A stretch of DNA of 64,000 nucleotides from Eutreptiella sp. 'Long Island Sound 2002'. Its lineage: Eukaryota > Euglenozoa > Euglenophyceae > Eutreptiales > Eutreptiaceae. The first letter of the stretch is position 1. Each line of letters starts with the position of its first letter. Below, piece after piece: positions 11,188 through 22,343 of this stretch. The translations under genes were made by a program, and so were the position numbers. The notes beneath the pieces are model-generated. The model worked only from the letters and a program-made list of their open reading frames with translations, did no database searches and had not been told where the DNA came from. Location: contig OZ038382.1 of the NCBI GenBank assembly GCA_964036045.1, positions 5,025,789 through 5,089,788 on the forward strand, in the 5' to 3' direction.

Positions 11188-14181
11188 GAATACACCTTCA
11201 ATAGACGAGGACAGTAACTATGGGGGGGGGAGGGGGGGCAAAAATTAAGCGGGAGACACGTTGTGCAAGATTCGCATCCCCATTACTCCCCAAATGTCTC
11301 ATGACCCTCAGTCGTCTGACTTGGCTTTATGGTCCTTCTTCACGTACCGTATGTGGCAGCGAGGGCGCAACGTAACAACTCTCACACATCTCCAAGATTT
11401 GTACAAACGGTACGCCGCAATGCTATGGTGTGCCACCGGGTACAACGTGCACCCTTCCAAACAAACAAACAAGCTTGAGTTGTGAGGAGGGATTTGATTT
11501 CTGGACTCAATCCCATGAGAAAGCATGGGAACTTGTAACATCATGTCAATCTTCCGAAGTCTTCTTCGGTTCGTTGTATCTCACACAAGTATGACTTTGG
11601 TTTAGAACTTTCGGGAGGCAACAAGGGACGACAACCAACCTATCACCGGGGCTTACCTATCACTCGTGGGTGGCAAATGTCAAGGAGCGATACGTCACGG
11701 GGTTTCATCCATACTCTAACGACACCCTCGGGCATGGGCAACACAAAGCAAAGCAAGCGAGCGGGTGGTGGACGCCACCATCCTAATCTACATGGTGACA
11801 AGCGTCTCTTCAACCCGAAGTTGGAACTCGATGAAGTAAATCTGAACTTCACTTGGCATGCGTTTTGTCGTCATCAATACCCATCAAGTTGTCTTAGTGG
11901 GTACAAACGCACGGGCACTGCTCACACATGCAATTTAGACCGGTGATGTGACACCTGCAGCAAAGCAAATTAAGCAAAGCTATGCGCACAAGCAAAGGCA
12001 AAAGAGCATGCACGCGACACGAAACCTAAGTGCGATGAATGCCCCTTGCATTGGCATTGTAAGAAGCTCGCATATTGAGGTCAATTGGCACCATGCATTT
12101 TGTTGCTTCATGGTGCAAGCGATAGTTTGACGTCGCGCATGTCCTACCTCAACAAATAGTGACGATTGTCTTTGCCAAGGCGCCTAAAGGCATTACTTGG
12201 CTGCGGTCGCAAATGCAAAAATTGTGCTTGAATCCATTGCTACTTCAAACCGGTTACCTGTGTTAAGTCATGTCATCAATGTTGAGCAGGCCGTGTGGAA
12301 TACAATAGGAACCCCTTTTCATGCGAAACCACAATGACTGCAGTCCCTGCATTAAACACAACAATGGTACAGGAGTGCGTGTCGTGGGGACCGTGCTCGC
12401 ACGTGACGAGGGCAGTCATTTCTCAATCCTACTTGCTCTCTTCCACTCGTCACTCGTGACTCTTCAACCAAAAAGCTCCAATGGCAATGGCAGTGCGGGC
12501 ACGCAGTGCAATCAAAGCATTGGAGGTGGAATAACAATGCCTGTGTAGCAGGAAACAAAGAAACAGTATGGTTGGACCACTGCACCAGTGCTTGTCGATT
12601 GGGAAAGTTGCAATATCGATGTAGAGACAAATTGCGGATAAAATTAGCGAAGACAAATTATTGTTGAACCACAGGTGAAAGGGGTGCAATTTCAGAAGGT
12701 AATTAGACTGGGAGATCGGGATGCGGGATTGTTACAAGCGGGTGCAGATCCGGTCGCGCGCGCGATTCTTGCTGTTGGGTCTGTACCAATAGTGCCAGGA
12801 GTGTTGTGAGTGCAATGTATGAATTTGGATTTGTCCTAAGTGTATGAGTTGTCCACTGTAGTTATTGGTGGTGGTGCATGTGTGTGGCAGTGAACTTTTC
12901 AGTGCCGGTGTGGTGTTGGTCTGAAAATTGGTAGGTGCAGGGTCCATGAGCCGTGTAGGTCGGGCATTTTTTCGAGCACAGGGGGCGTATCGGATCGGCA
13001 AGTTCCAAACACTGCTTTTCGTGGACCCATCCGTCATCCCCCCTAACTTTGGCTAGATGGCTCAAAACAGCCCCCTATAAGTTGCTACACAGCGTCCTCC
13101 ACCAACTCTTCCCATTGTGCCCGGAGTTGGTCCCGGTTGACACTCAACCCCAAGAAATCAGCCGTCTCAGGTTGTCTACCGCAAGGATATCTACCGTAAT
13201 AGACGATGTGTCCTTAGGGACCACAAAAGCATTCCACAAGCGGTGCAATATCCTGCTATCCCTCTCCTTGCCCCTTGCCGCTCCCAATTTCCTACCGTTC
13301 TCATCAAGATCGTGCTCCAGCCGGAATATGCAGTCATGCACCTACATTCCTTAGAAGCAAGGCGTGTACTCACACGGTCATGCACCCCACCATGAGCGTA
13401 AGGACTTCAATGACATTGCCCACATATTGGCTATGGTTCCCTATGAACGCAATAAGAGGATGCCTGTGTTCTGATTCCTTGCACAAGCTGCCCACAAGCT
13501 GAAGGAAGGAGCGGGTGACTCCTGGTAGTGAAGGAAGCAGCGAAGGGGATGGCAATAGGGGTGGGCCTAGGGGGAGACAGGAAGTGGAAACCCCTTGTTC
13601 CCAGGGACTTAGCCCCCCCCTTGTCTTCCTTTAGGTACCCACGGGCCAAACCTTCAACTCTTAGCTGTGCCTAACCCACAGCACCTTGGTAGAAGTCCCC
13701 TGCCCGTTAAGAGTCACCAGCTCCCTCCTGGCCTCCCTCCCTCATAGTCCCTCCCACTCCCTCCCATACCCTCCAGCTCCCTCCCACTGCTTTGCCGGTT
13801 CCCCAAAGAGTATTTTCACTATGCTGCGGCACCCAGTGACTTCCTTCTGCACCTGGGGGTCCTTCATTCCAGACATGTCCTACCTTAATCACCATCATTT
13901 GCAGCAATGTCACCCAATCCAATGCACCATGGTCGTCCACATGCATGATTTGTTCATGTTGCACAATCAGTTTACTTTGATGACACAAGTCCACACATGT
14001 ATATATTGAAAACCTTGTTGCAGTGAGGCTGAGACAACAAATAGCAGAAGACAAGGGCAGGGCAGGGCAGGGCACATGGCATTCTAGAAGCAAGCTAGCT
14101 GACCACTCACGGTTGGCATACTTAAATGCAAACCACTGGTGTGCTGAAGAATGGTGTGTTGTGCAGAGGGGAAGGAAAGTA
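11188..14181. other. No supported gene
   Basis: A G-rich run (11222-11238) lies just upstream of the saposin-like gene. The rest is unremarkable mixed sequence with a CCCTCC-rich tract near 13720-13790 and GGGCA repeats near 14055-14072. Open frames such as 11677-11946 (+) and 12732-13037 (-) show no recognisable domain. Confidence 0.45.
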
Positions 14182-15964
14182 TCACCGGAGGTACCTGGCA
14201 GGCACTTGAGAGGTCCTGCCTCGAGTTGTCGTTCGCTGGACTGGCTGCCACTCGGGCTCTGCAGATGTGTGTTGCTCGCGTTCCCTTTTCCTTGGTTGCC
14301 TTGGTTGTTTCGCCTTTTCCGTGGCACTCTCTGCTCGCCTTTGCCTTTTGGCAGCTTGCTCATGCTCCCTTTCCTCTCGAGCTCGCACTTTGTTTGCCTT
14401 CTCAGCGGTCGCTCTTGCCTTGTCGGCCGCCACTTTCGCGTTGGCCGCCTTACGAGCGTCCGCGAGCTCCGTACGCAGTTCATTTTTCGAGCTCGCATTG
14501 CTCACTTGGGAAAGGACAAAAGGGACATCAGATTCGGTCAGAGGCTGTGTGATGTGCCTGTTCATTTTACTGACTGTTGTGCTGACACCTCCCAAAGGTG
14601 AGGCGCGCACTCCAAGGGCCCTGAACGCGGCTGAAAGCGTGCCAAACACGCTCCCTTCAAAAATGGTGGTGGCAGGGGAGGTGTGGAGGAGGTGAGGGGA
14701 GGGGGAGGTGGTTAGATTCAGACGATCACCAGGTAAGTAATCAACTGTATACTTTGCCCATTGCTTCTGCATGACAGCAAACACAGTTCGCACACGAGCT
14801 TTCACAAGCCGGACAAGAGGCGACGCTCGAACGAGGAACATACCGCGACCGTCGAGCACCATGCACGGACTGGGGTCCGTGGCATACTTCATCAACAGAT
14901 CAGAGGTTGTGTGAACAAAGGGGTTAGCCTGAGCAACCGATAGCTTTCGCTTAGACACAGAGGTGAAAAAAACCTTTTCCCAGGTGGCATGTAGGACCGT
15001 ACCAAGTTTCAGAAACACAAGGGCAGGCGTGCTGGTTAGCCACTTAAGGATACCGGACCACCATGTCTCTTCATGCTTCTCATTTAATTGCGGTTTGGTC
15101 TTACTGAACTCCACCAACAGATCATGTTTCACCAACACCTGCGCACAGACAAATAAGACTCCAAAAAACCTCCAACCACATTCCTACCTAGGACGACCTC
15201 ATTTACACCTCTCTCAGCCATCCAACCACGGAACTCTGTTGCGGCACCTTTTCCATACGAACCATCAAGGAAGGCCTTTACCAGTTCCCTCAACTTAGCT
15301 TCATGGTATTCCCAGTTTTCTGTCCCTCCAACACATGGCACAGAGTCAAGCTGGCAGACCACACACTGAAAGGAGGGAGGGAGGCTGTCATTGGTCAGAC
15401 TGTAGCATGACATGTGCACCCAAACCACGCAGGACTCACATTGCACCGAATCTGTTGGGCCTACGCCACCAGGTGGATCCCACCGACCACACAGACATGA
15501 CACATGCTGATCTTTTACACCGTGTTTACCTGTGTTGCTGGAGATGTGTGCAAGACAGGGCACATGGACCCTGTTACCTTCCAACCTGTTTGTTTTTTTC
15601 TCATTGTTTGCTGAGTCCGTGACCACAGAGCTCTTGAAATCATCCTCATGCGGAACACCACCAGACAAAGCCACAATGTTGCGCACCACAGTTCCAGTCA
15701 GAGTTGCCTGTGACACAGCCTTCTTGTCGTGCGCCAATGATATTGCCATCACCACTGAGACTGGGTTGTCGAATCCAACTCGGAAGGTCAGCGTCAGCAC
15801 CTGAAAGTGCCACCCTTGCTTGGTGGTTCCATCGCGACCTTTGCTGATTGAGAAGGGCACTCCACGCCGGGTTGCAACCTGCTTGGCAGCACACATCTTG
15901 CGGATCGCACAGAAAGTGGCCCAGACACCGGCCTCCAACCGCAGTTTGTGCTTCGTTTGACGGG
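14182..15964 (-). CDS. PHD-finger protein with hAT-transposase-like region, 5' end cut off by element A1
   Basis: The minus-strand coding sequence enters at 15964, where element A1 interrupts it. The first part (about 15960-15550) resembles the catalytic fold of hAT transposases: GRDGTTKQG, then VTDSANN (about 15606-15630) and CLAH (about 15550). A PHD finger follows (about 15353-15500) with C-x-C, C-x2-C, H-x2-C and C-x2-C ligands in C4HC3 order. The frame closes near 15129 but reopens at 15138. A 59-nt intron from a GTCGTC donor to the GCGCAG acceptor at 15139 would join the parts in frame; a frameshift is the alternative. The C-terminal 318 codons end in a long Ala/Lys/Glu/Arg coiled coil. 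PHD fingers read histone H3 tails. A domesticated or still mobile transposase is possible. The ORF extends to an ATG at 16031, but that ATG lies in the LTR. Confidence 0.55.
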
Positions 15965-16750
15965 AGTAAGAGAAAGTGCTTTTCCAATGCTTTGAGGCAT
16001 ACTCTAGTTGTATTAGAGATGCACTGAGCATCCAGGCATTTCTATCTTAGTATTGGCCCCACCAAAAGTGGTGATAACACATTTTGACCTATGGAACCAA
16101 ACACCCAATCAGGATATGGAGTGGACCCCTTAATCCCCTTTCAATGTGAAGTAAAACATCTTTTCCTGAGTTGACTGAGAACTGACATATCCAAGGCAGA
16201 GCCTATGAATTTATCTATGTTTTTCCATGAATTCTTAGCTGTCCTAGTGGTATGCACCCTAGGGGGCTGGGCACCTCTTTTTGAGAGGTCCTGGGTTCAA
16301 TTCCTGGTCAGCCTAGCTAAATAGGAAGATCCCATGTGACATGGCAGTGACCTCATCGCCACATGCCCTGCCACCTCAGCACATATGGGACCCAAAACAG
16401 AGAGTGCACATCTCCTGAGATGGCACTATGGAGAGAGAGTGACCATGGGGCAGTTTTCCAACTCTTTTCCGAAACATTTCAGCTATCTTTGTGAATATGC
16501 ATTCCGATTTGACCTGCGTTGCAGTTTCTGTGAATAACCTTTCATCTTTCACTGTTTACACTGCAGCCCTTCATGCTTTGATCCTGATTCTCTTCTCCTT
16601 GCACACCTCTGGCTTGGGCTATCCTGGATTGACTGTATTTCAGCAAACAGAAGGTTTTCATCTCCAAAAACAAGCAGCAGGAAACCCTACACCAGCAGCA
16701 AGCAGCAGGAGAGACAAAAACACAGTGTTGAAACCACTATAAACTTTTCT
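15965..16750 (+). repeat. 5' LTR of A1 (family A, 786 bp)
   Basis: It aligns end to end with both A2 LTRs (797 bp each). The ends are AGTAAG and CTTTTCT, not TG…CA; the A2 target-site duplication fixes these ends. It contains a tRNA-like segment at 16234-16321 and a CTATAAA about 12 bases before the 3' end. Confidence 0.9.
16234..16321 (+). other. tRNA-like cloverleaf segment in LTR (copy 1)
   Basis: This 88-base stretch has closing arms TTAGCT/AGCTAA (6 bp here, 7 bp in A2). It then has a CCTAG/CTAGG arm with an 11-base loop, an ACCTC/GAGGT arm with a 7-base TTTTTGA loop, and a CTGGG/CCTGG arm with a TTCAATT loop inside a B-box-like GGTTCAATTCC. Spacers are too long for a functional tRNA. 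It looks tRNA-derived. See the finding on this segment. Confidence 0.5.
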
Positions 16751-16762
16751 GGTAGCAGAGGC
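16750..16762 (+). promoter_or_regulatory. Primer-binding site of A1 (initiator tRNA-Met)
   Basis: TGGTAGCAGAGGC overlaps the last LTR base. It is the exact complement of the usual eukaryotic initiator tRNA-Met 3' end (…CCTCTGCTACCA), where minus-strand DNA synthesis starts. An 85-base leader separates it from the gag ATG at 16848. Confidence 0.9.
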
Positions 16763-16847
16763 AGACTGTCTCTGCGCACCGGCAGCAACCCCGCGCTGTG
16801 CATCCAGTGCTCCGAGCAGTCACATATAAGCAGAAGGGCGAACGAAG

Positions 16848-18446
16848 ATGGATACAAGGAAGGAGGACGCCGACGTGAAGACAGCGCCTGAGGCACCGGC
16901 AAGGCCAGCACCTGGCGCTGTACCTTCGGAGCCCTTACATGGGCCAGTGGAAGCGACTGAGGACTCGCTGGATGGACTCCGGACGGCCTTCGGGGCCCTG
17001 TCAGTCGAAGAGGTGGTCTCTCAGCCTGTGAAGAGGAAGAGAGAGAGCGAGAAGGATGCTAGAGACGAACCAGACGAAGGAGAGGAACAAGGGCAAGACC
17101 CAACGAATGACCCTACCTTCGAAGGCGCACCAAGCGCTTCTGGCCTCCACGCATCACCCTCTCCCATAACCACCACACTCCCAGCCGCTGCAACATCCAC
17201 TCCCATAACAAACCCGCCTATGGCAGAGGGCACAGGCTTTACTGGCATGCCTCCCTACCCCGCCTATGGTATGGGCCCACCTACCACTGTGCTCCCTGAG
17301 GCAACTACTGCCAATGAGCCGGTGGCTTCCAGCTCTGCGCCGCGATGGTATGCGGCTGAATATCCCCATCCACTACCCGCTACTGGAACCTATGTGGATG
17401 TTCGTGGGTATGCACCTGGGTATGCAACCTTGAGTGGGTTGAGGAGAGGACCCAAGTCTCTTGGAGGCAGGAGTAGAGGATCGGGGAGATCCTCCAACAG
17501 GTCCCTGACGCGGTCGGAGATCAACGAGGTGCTCCGAGGAGCCACTTCAAAAATCGTGGGCGACCTCACTCAAGAGATCCGAGAGAAACTGGAGCCCCTG
17601 ATGATACCGCCCCAAGCGTCACCTACTACGGTGGGAATGTCACCCCACCGAGTACAGGCCAACCACCTGGCGGCAGGGTTGACAAATACCCTGGGGAGCC
17701 TGAGGAGCAGACCGATGCCGACCCCTGCAGCTATATTGAGAAGTCCTTTCGTACCGAGAACGGCCCAGCCGCCCTACAGCCACGTGACGAACTCTACGAG
17801 GGCCGAGCTGGACCGTCTGGGACTGACAGCCTTAAGGGCAATGGTGGACGTGGAGCCTTATGGCTCTAGTGATCTAGGCGGAGACCCCTCCGATGATGAG
17901 CCGCCGTCGATGACTTCTGCTTCGCCCTCGGAGGACGATGACCCGAAGGACCCCGAGGACCCAAAGGGCAAGAAGAAGAAGAAGAAGAAGAAGAAGAAGA
18001 CCCGACGCCCTGAGGGACGCAGGTCTCAGGAGGCGAAGGCTATTGCCACCTCCAAGATCGTGGTGAACCTGCCTGAGTTCACAGGCAAGGACCTCAGCGA
18101 GTTCGCTGAGAATTTTGGCCGGTTTCTCCGATTGACCGGCCAAACCCACACTAGTGGGCGAGTCAAGTGCAACCTGCTCCTGCAGTGCTGCAAGACCAAG
18201 TACCTGGAGAAGCAGGTCAGGCAGATCGTGACTAACTCCGCCACCTTTGCCGATGTGTTGGTTGCCTTGGAGAGGCAGTACCCGACCTACGAAACCGACC
18301 TCTCTATCAGGGCCGAGATCCACAACCTGCCCGTGCTGCCCAACAACCCCAAACCCGGCAGGGTCTCTGAGCTGTTGGCTGACCTGGATCACTGGGCTGG
18401 ACGACTGACGCCCGGTTCCTACAGCAGCGACGACCTGCTGTTCTAG
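16848..18446 (+). CDS. gag: Gag, capsid-containing part (family A, copy A1)
   Basis: This 532-codon frame opens just after the leader with ATGGATACAAGG. The N-terminal 350 residues are Pro/Ser/Ala-rich and low in complexity, with GYAPGYA repeats. A poly-Lys/Arg run (coded by AAG repeats near 17970-18003) may act as a nuclear localisation signal. A retrotransposon Gag (capsid) region follows, with LPEFTGKDLSEFAENFGRF and helices ending at GSYSSDDLLF. The frame then meets a TAG at 18444-18446 in the middle of the capsid homology, and A2 has the same TAG at the same place. The following codons continue the homologous protein in the same frame. Gag forms the particle that packages element RNA. 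Confidence 0.85.
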   Translation: MDTRKEDADVKTAPEAPARPAPGAVPSEPLHGPVEATEDSLDGLRTAFGALSVEEVVSQPVKRKRESEKDARDEPDEGEEQGQDPTNDPTFEGAPSASGLHASPSPITTTLPAAATSTPITNPPMAEGTGFTGMPPYPAYGMGPPTTVLPEATTANEPVASSSAPRWYAAEYPHPLPATGTYVDVRGYAPGYATLSGLRRGPKSLGGRSRGSGRSSNRSLTRSEINEVLRGATSKIVGDLTQEIREKLEPLMIPPQASPTTVGMSPHRVQANHLAAGLTNTLGSLRSRPMPTPAAILRSPFVPRTAQPPYSHVTNSTRAELDRLGLTALRAMVDVEPYGSSDLGGDPSDDEPPSMTSASPSEDDDPKDPEDPKGKKKKKKKKKKTRRPEGRRSQEAKAIATSKIVVNLPEFTGKDLSEFAENFGRFLRLTGQTHTSGRVKCNLLLQCCKTKYLEKQVRQIVTNSATFADVLVALERQYPTYETDLSIRAEIHNLPVLPNNPKPGRVSELLADLDHWAGRLTPGSYSSDDLLF

Positions 18447-19322
18447 TTGGTGGCCAAGCTCCCTCAAGAGCTATGGGACGAGTGCCGTTCGACGGCGGAG
18501 CGCAAGGCTAGATCCCTCCGCTGCGAGGATCTATGCGTGCTACTCCTGGAGCTGGCGCTGGAGAAGGAGAGCGACCAGCACTTGAACAATTACCGTCCTG
18601 AAGGAGGAGGTTCTGGAGGTCATGGCAAAGGGTACCAAGGGTCCCGACCTGGGCAGGGGACTACCCCCAAACACGCCCACGACCGTATCATGGAGAACGT
18701 GAAGGAGCTATTCTGGTGTGATGCCAGAGACGAGCAGGGCCACCTGCAGCACGCCTCTGACTGCGAGCAGCGAGACTGCTTCGTAGTCCAGGGGAAGCAG
18801 CAGGAGAAGAACACCGGCGCCAAAGCGAAGCTGCCGGATCATTACAGGTGCACCATCACGTGTGCATTCTGCGGTAAGCGGAAGCACTACGAGGATGAGT
18901 GCTACCATAAGCAACGCCTATCGGCGAAGCTTCAGGGTGAAGATCCTGGCAAAGGCTCAGGCAAAGGTGGAGGCAAAGGCAAAGGCAACGACTCCGGCAA
19001 GGGCAAGTCGAAAGGACGTGGTCAAGGGCAAGACAAGGGTCAAGGTGGACGAGGAGGAGGCGCTAACCGCCAGACCGACAACAAGAACAAGGACAAGAAC
19101 GGAGGCAACCCCAACCCTAATCCAGGGGGGAACTCCGAGCCCTCTGGAGGGCAGTCTGGTCCTACCACACGCTCACAAATGCAGGCCCAGCAAGAACAAG
19201 GAGCCAAGCGTGAGCATGAAGGTGGTGATGACGGCAACGCTAAGAAGATGAGCCGTTTCATGAGGATGGCCCGCAAATTGCGGAACAAGGGGTTCGAGGT
19301 GACCTGTCCCGCGGAGTTCTGA
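18447..19322 (+). CDS. gag: Gag, C-terminal capsid and nucleocapsid part (A1)
   Basis: This 291-codon frame continues directly after the TAG in the same phase, without an ATG at the join. It completes the capsid-like helices (LPQELWDECR…), then carries a CCHC zinc knuckle CAFCGKRKHYEDEC (C-x2-C-x4-H-x4-C) and a long Gly/Lys/Arg tail (GKGSGKGGGKGKG) for RNA binding. It ends with TGA at 19320-19322, followed by CGG. The protease continues in the same frame. It is inferred to be made by readthrough of the upstream TAG; internal initiation is the alternative. Confidence 0.8.
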   Translation: MVAKLPQELWDECRSTAERKARSLRCEDLCVLLLELALEKESDQHLNNYRPEGGGSGGHGKGYQGSRPGQGTTPKHAHDRIMENVKELFWCDARDEQGHLQHASDCEQRDCFVVQGKQQEKNTGAKAKLPDHYRCTITCAFCGKRKHYEDECYHKQRLSAKLQGEDPGKGSGKGGGKGKGNDSGKGKSKGRGQGQDKGQGGRGGGANRQTDNKNKDKNGGNPNPNPGGNSEPSGGQSGPTTRSQMQAQQEQGAKREHEGGDDGNAKKMSRFMRMARKLRNKGFEVTCPAEF

Positions 19323-22300
19323 CGGGGACGCTCTGGTGGCACCCAAGACCTGGTGTTTTGCGTACGTATCCGACTAGGGGGACGCGAATACCTGGGGGTA
19401 TTGGACACTGGCGCGACCATATCTATAGTGGCCAAGAAAATTTTACCTTGTGGGAGCCTGAAGAACACCATGACCACCGCTGCTATACGCATGGGGGATG
19501 GACATGTGGTGCACAGCTGCGGGGACTGTGAAGTGGAGGTACCTATGGGGTCCCGGACTATCGCCCATCGGTTCTATGTGATGGAAACTGAGGCCTTCGA
19601 CTTTGTACTGGGGACTGACTTCTTCGTGCAGCACTCCCAGATACAATGCCTGACGCTGCAAGCGCCCTACCTCCTCTACGTGGACCACGGCAGTGGCAGA
19701 GAGTCCGTGCCACTGGAGCAGTCGGAACATACCTCGAGTTACCTGAGGCTATCGAAGGAGGAGCCCTCGAACATGATGGCGGCCTCCAAAACTGAGGACT
19801 ATCAACTATTGGGGGAAGTCCTAGACCAAGGTCTGAAGGAGTTGGGTTACTCTCGAGAAGACCTGAGTGTGGAGTTGTTCGCCAGCGACAAGCAGCATGT
19901 ACTGGACCTTTACTGCAGCAAGGGGAAGAACTGCAGCTACAAATTTTACTGCCCCTCTTTCGGGATGGCCTACGGGAACCCCAGGTTCAGTGAACTGGGG
20001 AAGGTGCTGACCAAGGTGGCCTTGCAACGTTCCCGTATGGTCCTGTGTTCCCCCGATTGGGGAGCCCATGGAGGCAACGAGTACTGGTGAAACCTCCTGG
20101 ACAGGCTGACTATCGGCTCTGTTCGGTTACCTGATGAGGCCATCTACGTGCCCCTGGGTCGTAAGACGCCCATTGGGAAGCCCGGATGGGGGAGCATGCT
20201 CAGCGTGGTGGACGGAGGTCTTACCTCCATCCCCTGGCAGGATCTGGACCCGACTCTGGTCCAGGCTATACAACGAGAAAGCGACGGACTCGCCTTGGGT
20301 GACTTGAAGGATCGCCTACGACCTCAAGATGCTGTTGAAACTACACCCGGAGGAGATGAGTACGTCGTGACTGACACCAACGCCCCCAACTCTCCCTGCC
20401 ATGTACCTGTTCCTGATGGAGTCTCTGAGTGTGGACTATCTGAGCTACCTAGCTCTATCCACTCAGACGACGAAATTGAGCACGACGCCTTCTTCGTGCA
20501 GACCGCGGTGGAGGAAGTGGAGAACGCCGAGTACGTCGCCCCACTGAAACCCCTACTCTCCATGAGGGTGGAAGACCCCGTGGACGAGGAGCTGGACCCT
20601 CGATCCAGGCTAAGGGAGTATGTGGATTCCAAGAGGAAGTTGGTGGCGAAAAAGCTATGCTACGCGAAGCCTACCCGCAGCTCGTGGCCACTGAAGCAAG
20701 GACGTATGGGAGACCTATCCCAACTGAAGGAGGACCTCGAACAGAAGATCACCACCTGGTAAAGGGAGGTAGATCTTAAGCCCATGAAGAGCGTGTGGGG
20801 CGCCCATGTGAGGACCCCAGAGGAGGACGACCTCTCGGAGGAATGTGTATGTGAACCCCCTCGAGCGTGCCTATGTTGCCATCGTCCACCGGAGATGGTT
20901 GAACAAGACCTTCTATATGCCTACCAAGGGCTGAAGGACACTACCACGGACGAAGAGTCGGTGGAGGACCACCTCCCAACGTCTATTACTCAGGGGGCAA
21001 GCAACTTACACTCTGACGAGGACATGGAGGACAAGATCAAGGTATTGGACCCGCGGGTACACAGGCTTATAAGGACCTATCTGGAGGTGTTCGGAGAACT
21101 ACCCCCTCCAGCCTCATGTGACAAGCTGGTACAGATGGACCTCAAGCTGAAACCCGAGTTCGTGGGTCACAAGATCCGGAGGAGACCCTATCCAGCTCCT
21201 AAAGAGCAGGCCGACGAGATTGAGCGACAGATACAAGAATGTATCGACGCTGGCCTAGTCTTGGAGTACAAGGACGGGGACTACCCCCTACACTGCAGCC
21301 CCTGTTTCCTGGTGGCTAAACCTGGGTCTACAGCCAAACGGCTGGTAGTGGACTATGGAGAGCTGAACAAGAAAACGCTGAACCACTCAGGGTCCATTCC
21401 CAATATGGAGTCTACCCTGGAGAAGATAGCCTCCTGTCGCTACAAGACCAAAATGGACAAGAGGAGCGGATTCTGGCAAGTGGACCTGACGCCCAACGCA
21501 CAGGAACTACTGGCCTTCATCACCCCAAGGGGAGGGTGTTCAAGTGGAAGGTCATGCCGTTTGGCGGGGCTAACGCACCCGCTCTATTGCAAGAGCTGAT
21601 GAACAAGATCTTGTCCATCCTACGAAGGAGACCTAAGGTGCAGGAGCTCATATCCCGTGGTGCCCAGATGGAGGCTCACATCGACGATGTATGCCTCGGG
21701 ACCAATACCCAGGAGGATCACCTAATCCTTTTGGGTGAGTTCTTTGCGGTCTGCCAGGAGAACCACACACGACTCAAGCTGGAGAAGTGTGAGTTCATGC
21801 AGGAGACCATGCAGTACCTGGGGTTTGACGTTGGCTATGGGTGGTGGACCCCAGCGGCCTCTAAGGCCAAACCCCTGATGGATGCCAAGGTACGACACGA
21901 AGACCCCAAGAAAGGACTTCATGATGTACGCAGTTTCATTGGGGCGTGCAAATTCTATTGCCGCCACATCAAAAACTTCACCTACACCAGCGCCGTTCTG
22001 ACGGACTTGATCAAGAAGAGTACTACTTGGCGCTGGGGCCCACAAGAGCAACAAGCGTTTGACAAGCTCAAAGACAAGGTAGCCAACGCTAAGTGCTTGG
22101 GCGTGCCTAGGGCACAAGGGGAGATTATCCTGATGACCGACGCCAGCAATGTGGGCGGTGGTGGAACGTTGTTCCAATGGCAAGCACTAGAAAAGGAGGA
22201 GTTCGACTCGGCCATTTCCCAATGGGGGACGGAAGGTCTCAACCGAGATGGAACCCTCAAGCACAGCTACCCTGACGACAAGTGGGTCCTAGTACCTCTG

Positions 22301-22343
22301 GGCCACTAGAACTGGAAGTGGAACCAGGCCAGGGGGAACTACT
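19323..22343 (+). pseudogene. pol: Protease to RNase H of A1, broken
   Basis: This is in frame with gag after the TGA. It holds the aspartic protease (LDTGATIS near 19401), a domain starting VELFASDK and containing GNPRF that resembles DIRS Dam-like domains, the reverse transcriptase, and the start of RNase H (TDASNVGGGG). Lesions against A2 are CGA to TGA at 20088-20090, CAA to TAA at 20760-20762, a 1-base loss near 21526, and TGG to TAG at 22307-22309. The sequence stops at 22343, where element B is inserted. Three of the four lesions are C-to-T or G-to-A changes. Confidence 0.85.

Larger units (their letters stand above)
15965..22343 (+). mobile_element. Ty3/gypsy element A1, left part, decayed
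   Basis: This is an LTR retrotransposon that entered the PHD gene. It comprises the 5' LTR, PBS, gag, nucleocapsid frame, and protease to RNase H. It is cut at 22343 by element B. It is collinear with A2 (25852-48010), which gives the intact reference. Its left flank ends ACGGG (15960-15964), the expected target duplication. The rest of A1 (integrase, chromodomain, 3' LTR) should lie right of the window. It carries premature stops and a frameshift and is dead. Confidence 0.9.

Noticed and set aside
13707-14601. ORFs on both strands around the coiled-coil region
   Set aside because: They overlap the minus-strand Lys/Glu/Ala coiled coil in other frames and have no recognisable domain.
16234-16321. 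Functional tRNA-Lys(UUU) gene
   Set aside because: The 7-base loop would show UUU, but the spacers of 9 and 7 bases between arms and the T-arm not abutting the closing stem rule out a normal tRNA.
18444-18446. Alternative genetic code with UAG or UGA as sense
   Set aside because: UAA, UAG and UGA all end plausible proteins here (D pol, D and C gag, C and A2 pol). Readthrough at specific places explains the in-frame stops better.
21536-22309. Separate gene after 21536
   Set aside because: It is the A1 pol continuing in another frame after a 1-base deletion near 21526, as shown by the A2 alignment.
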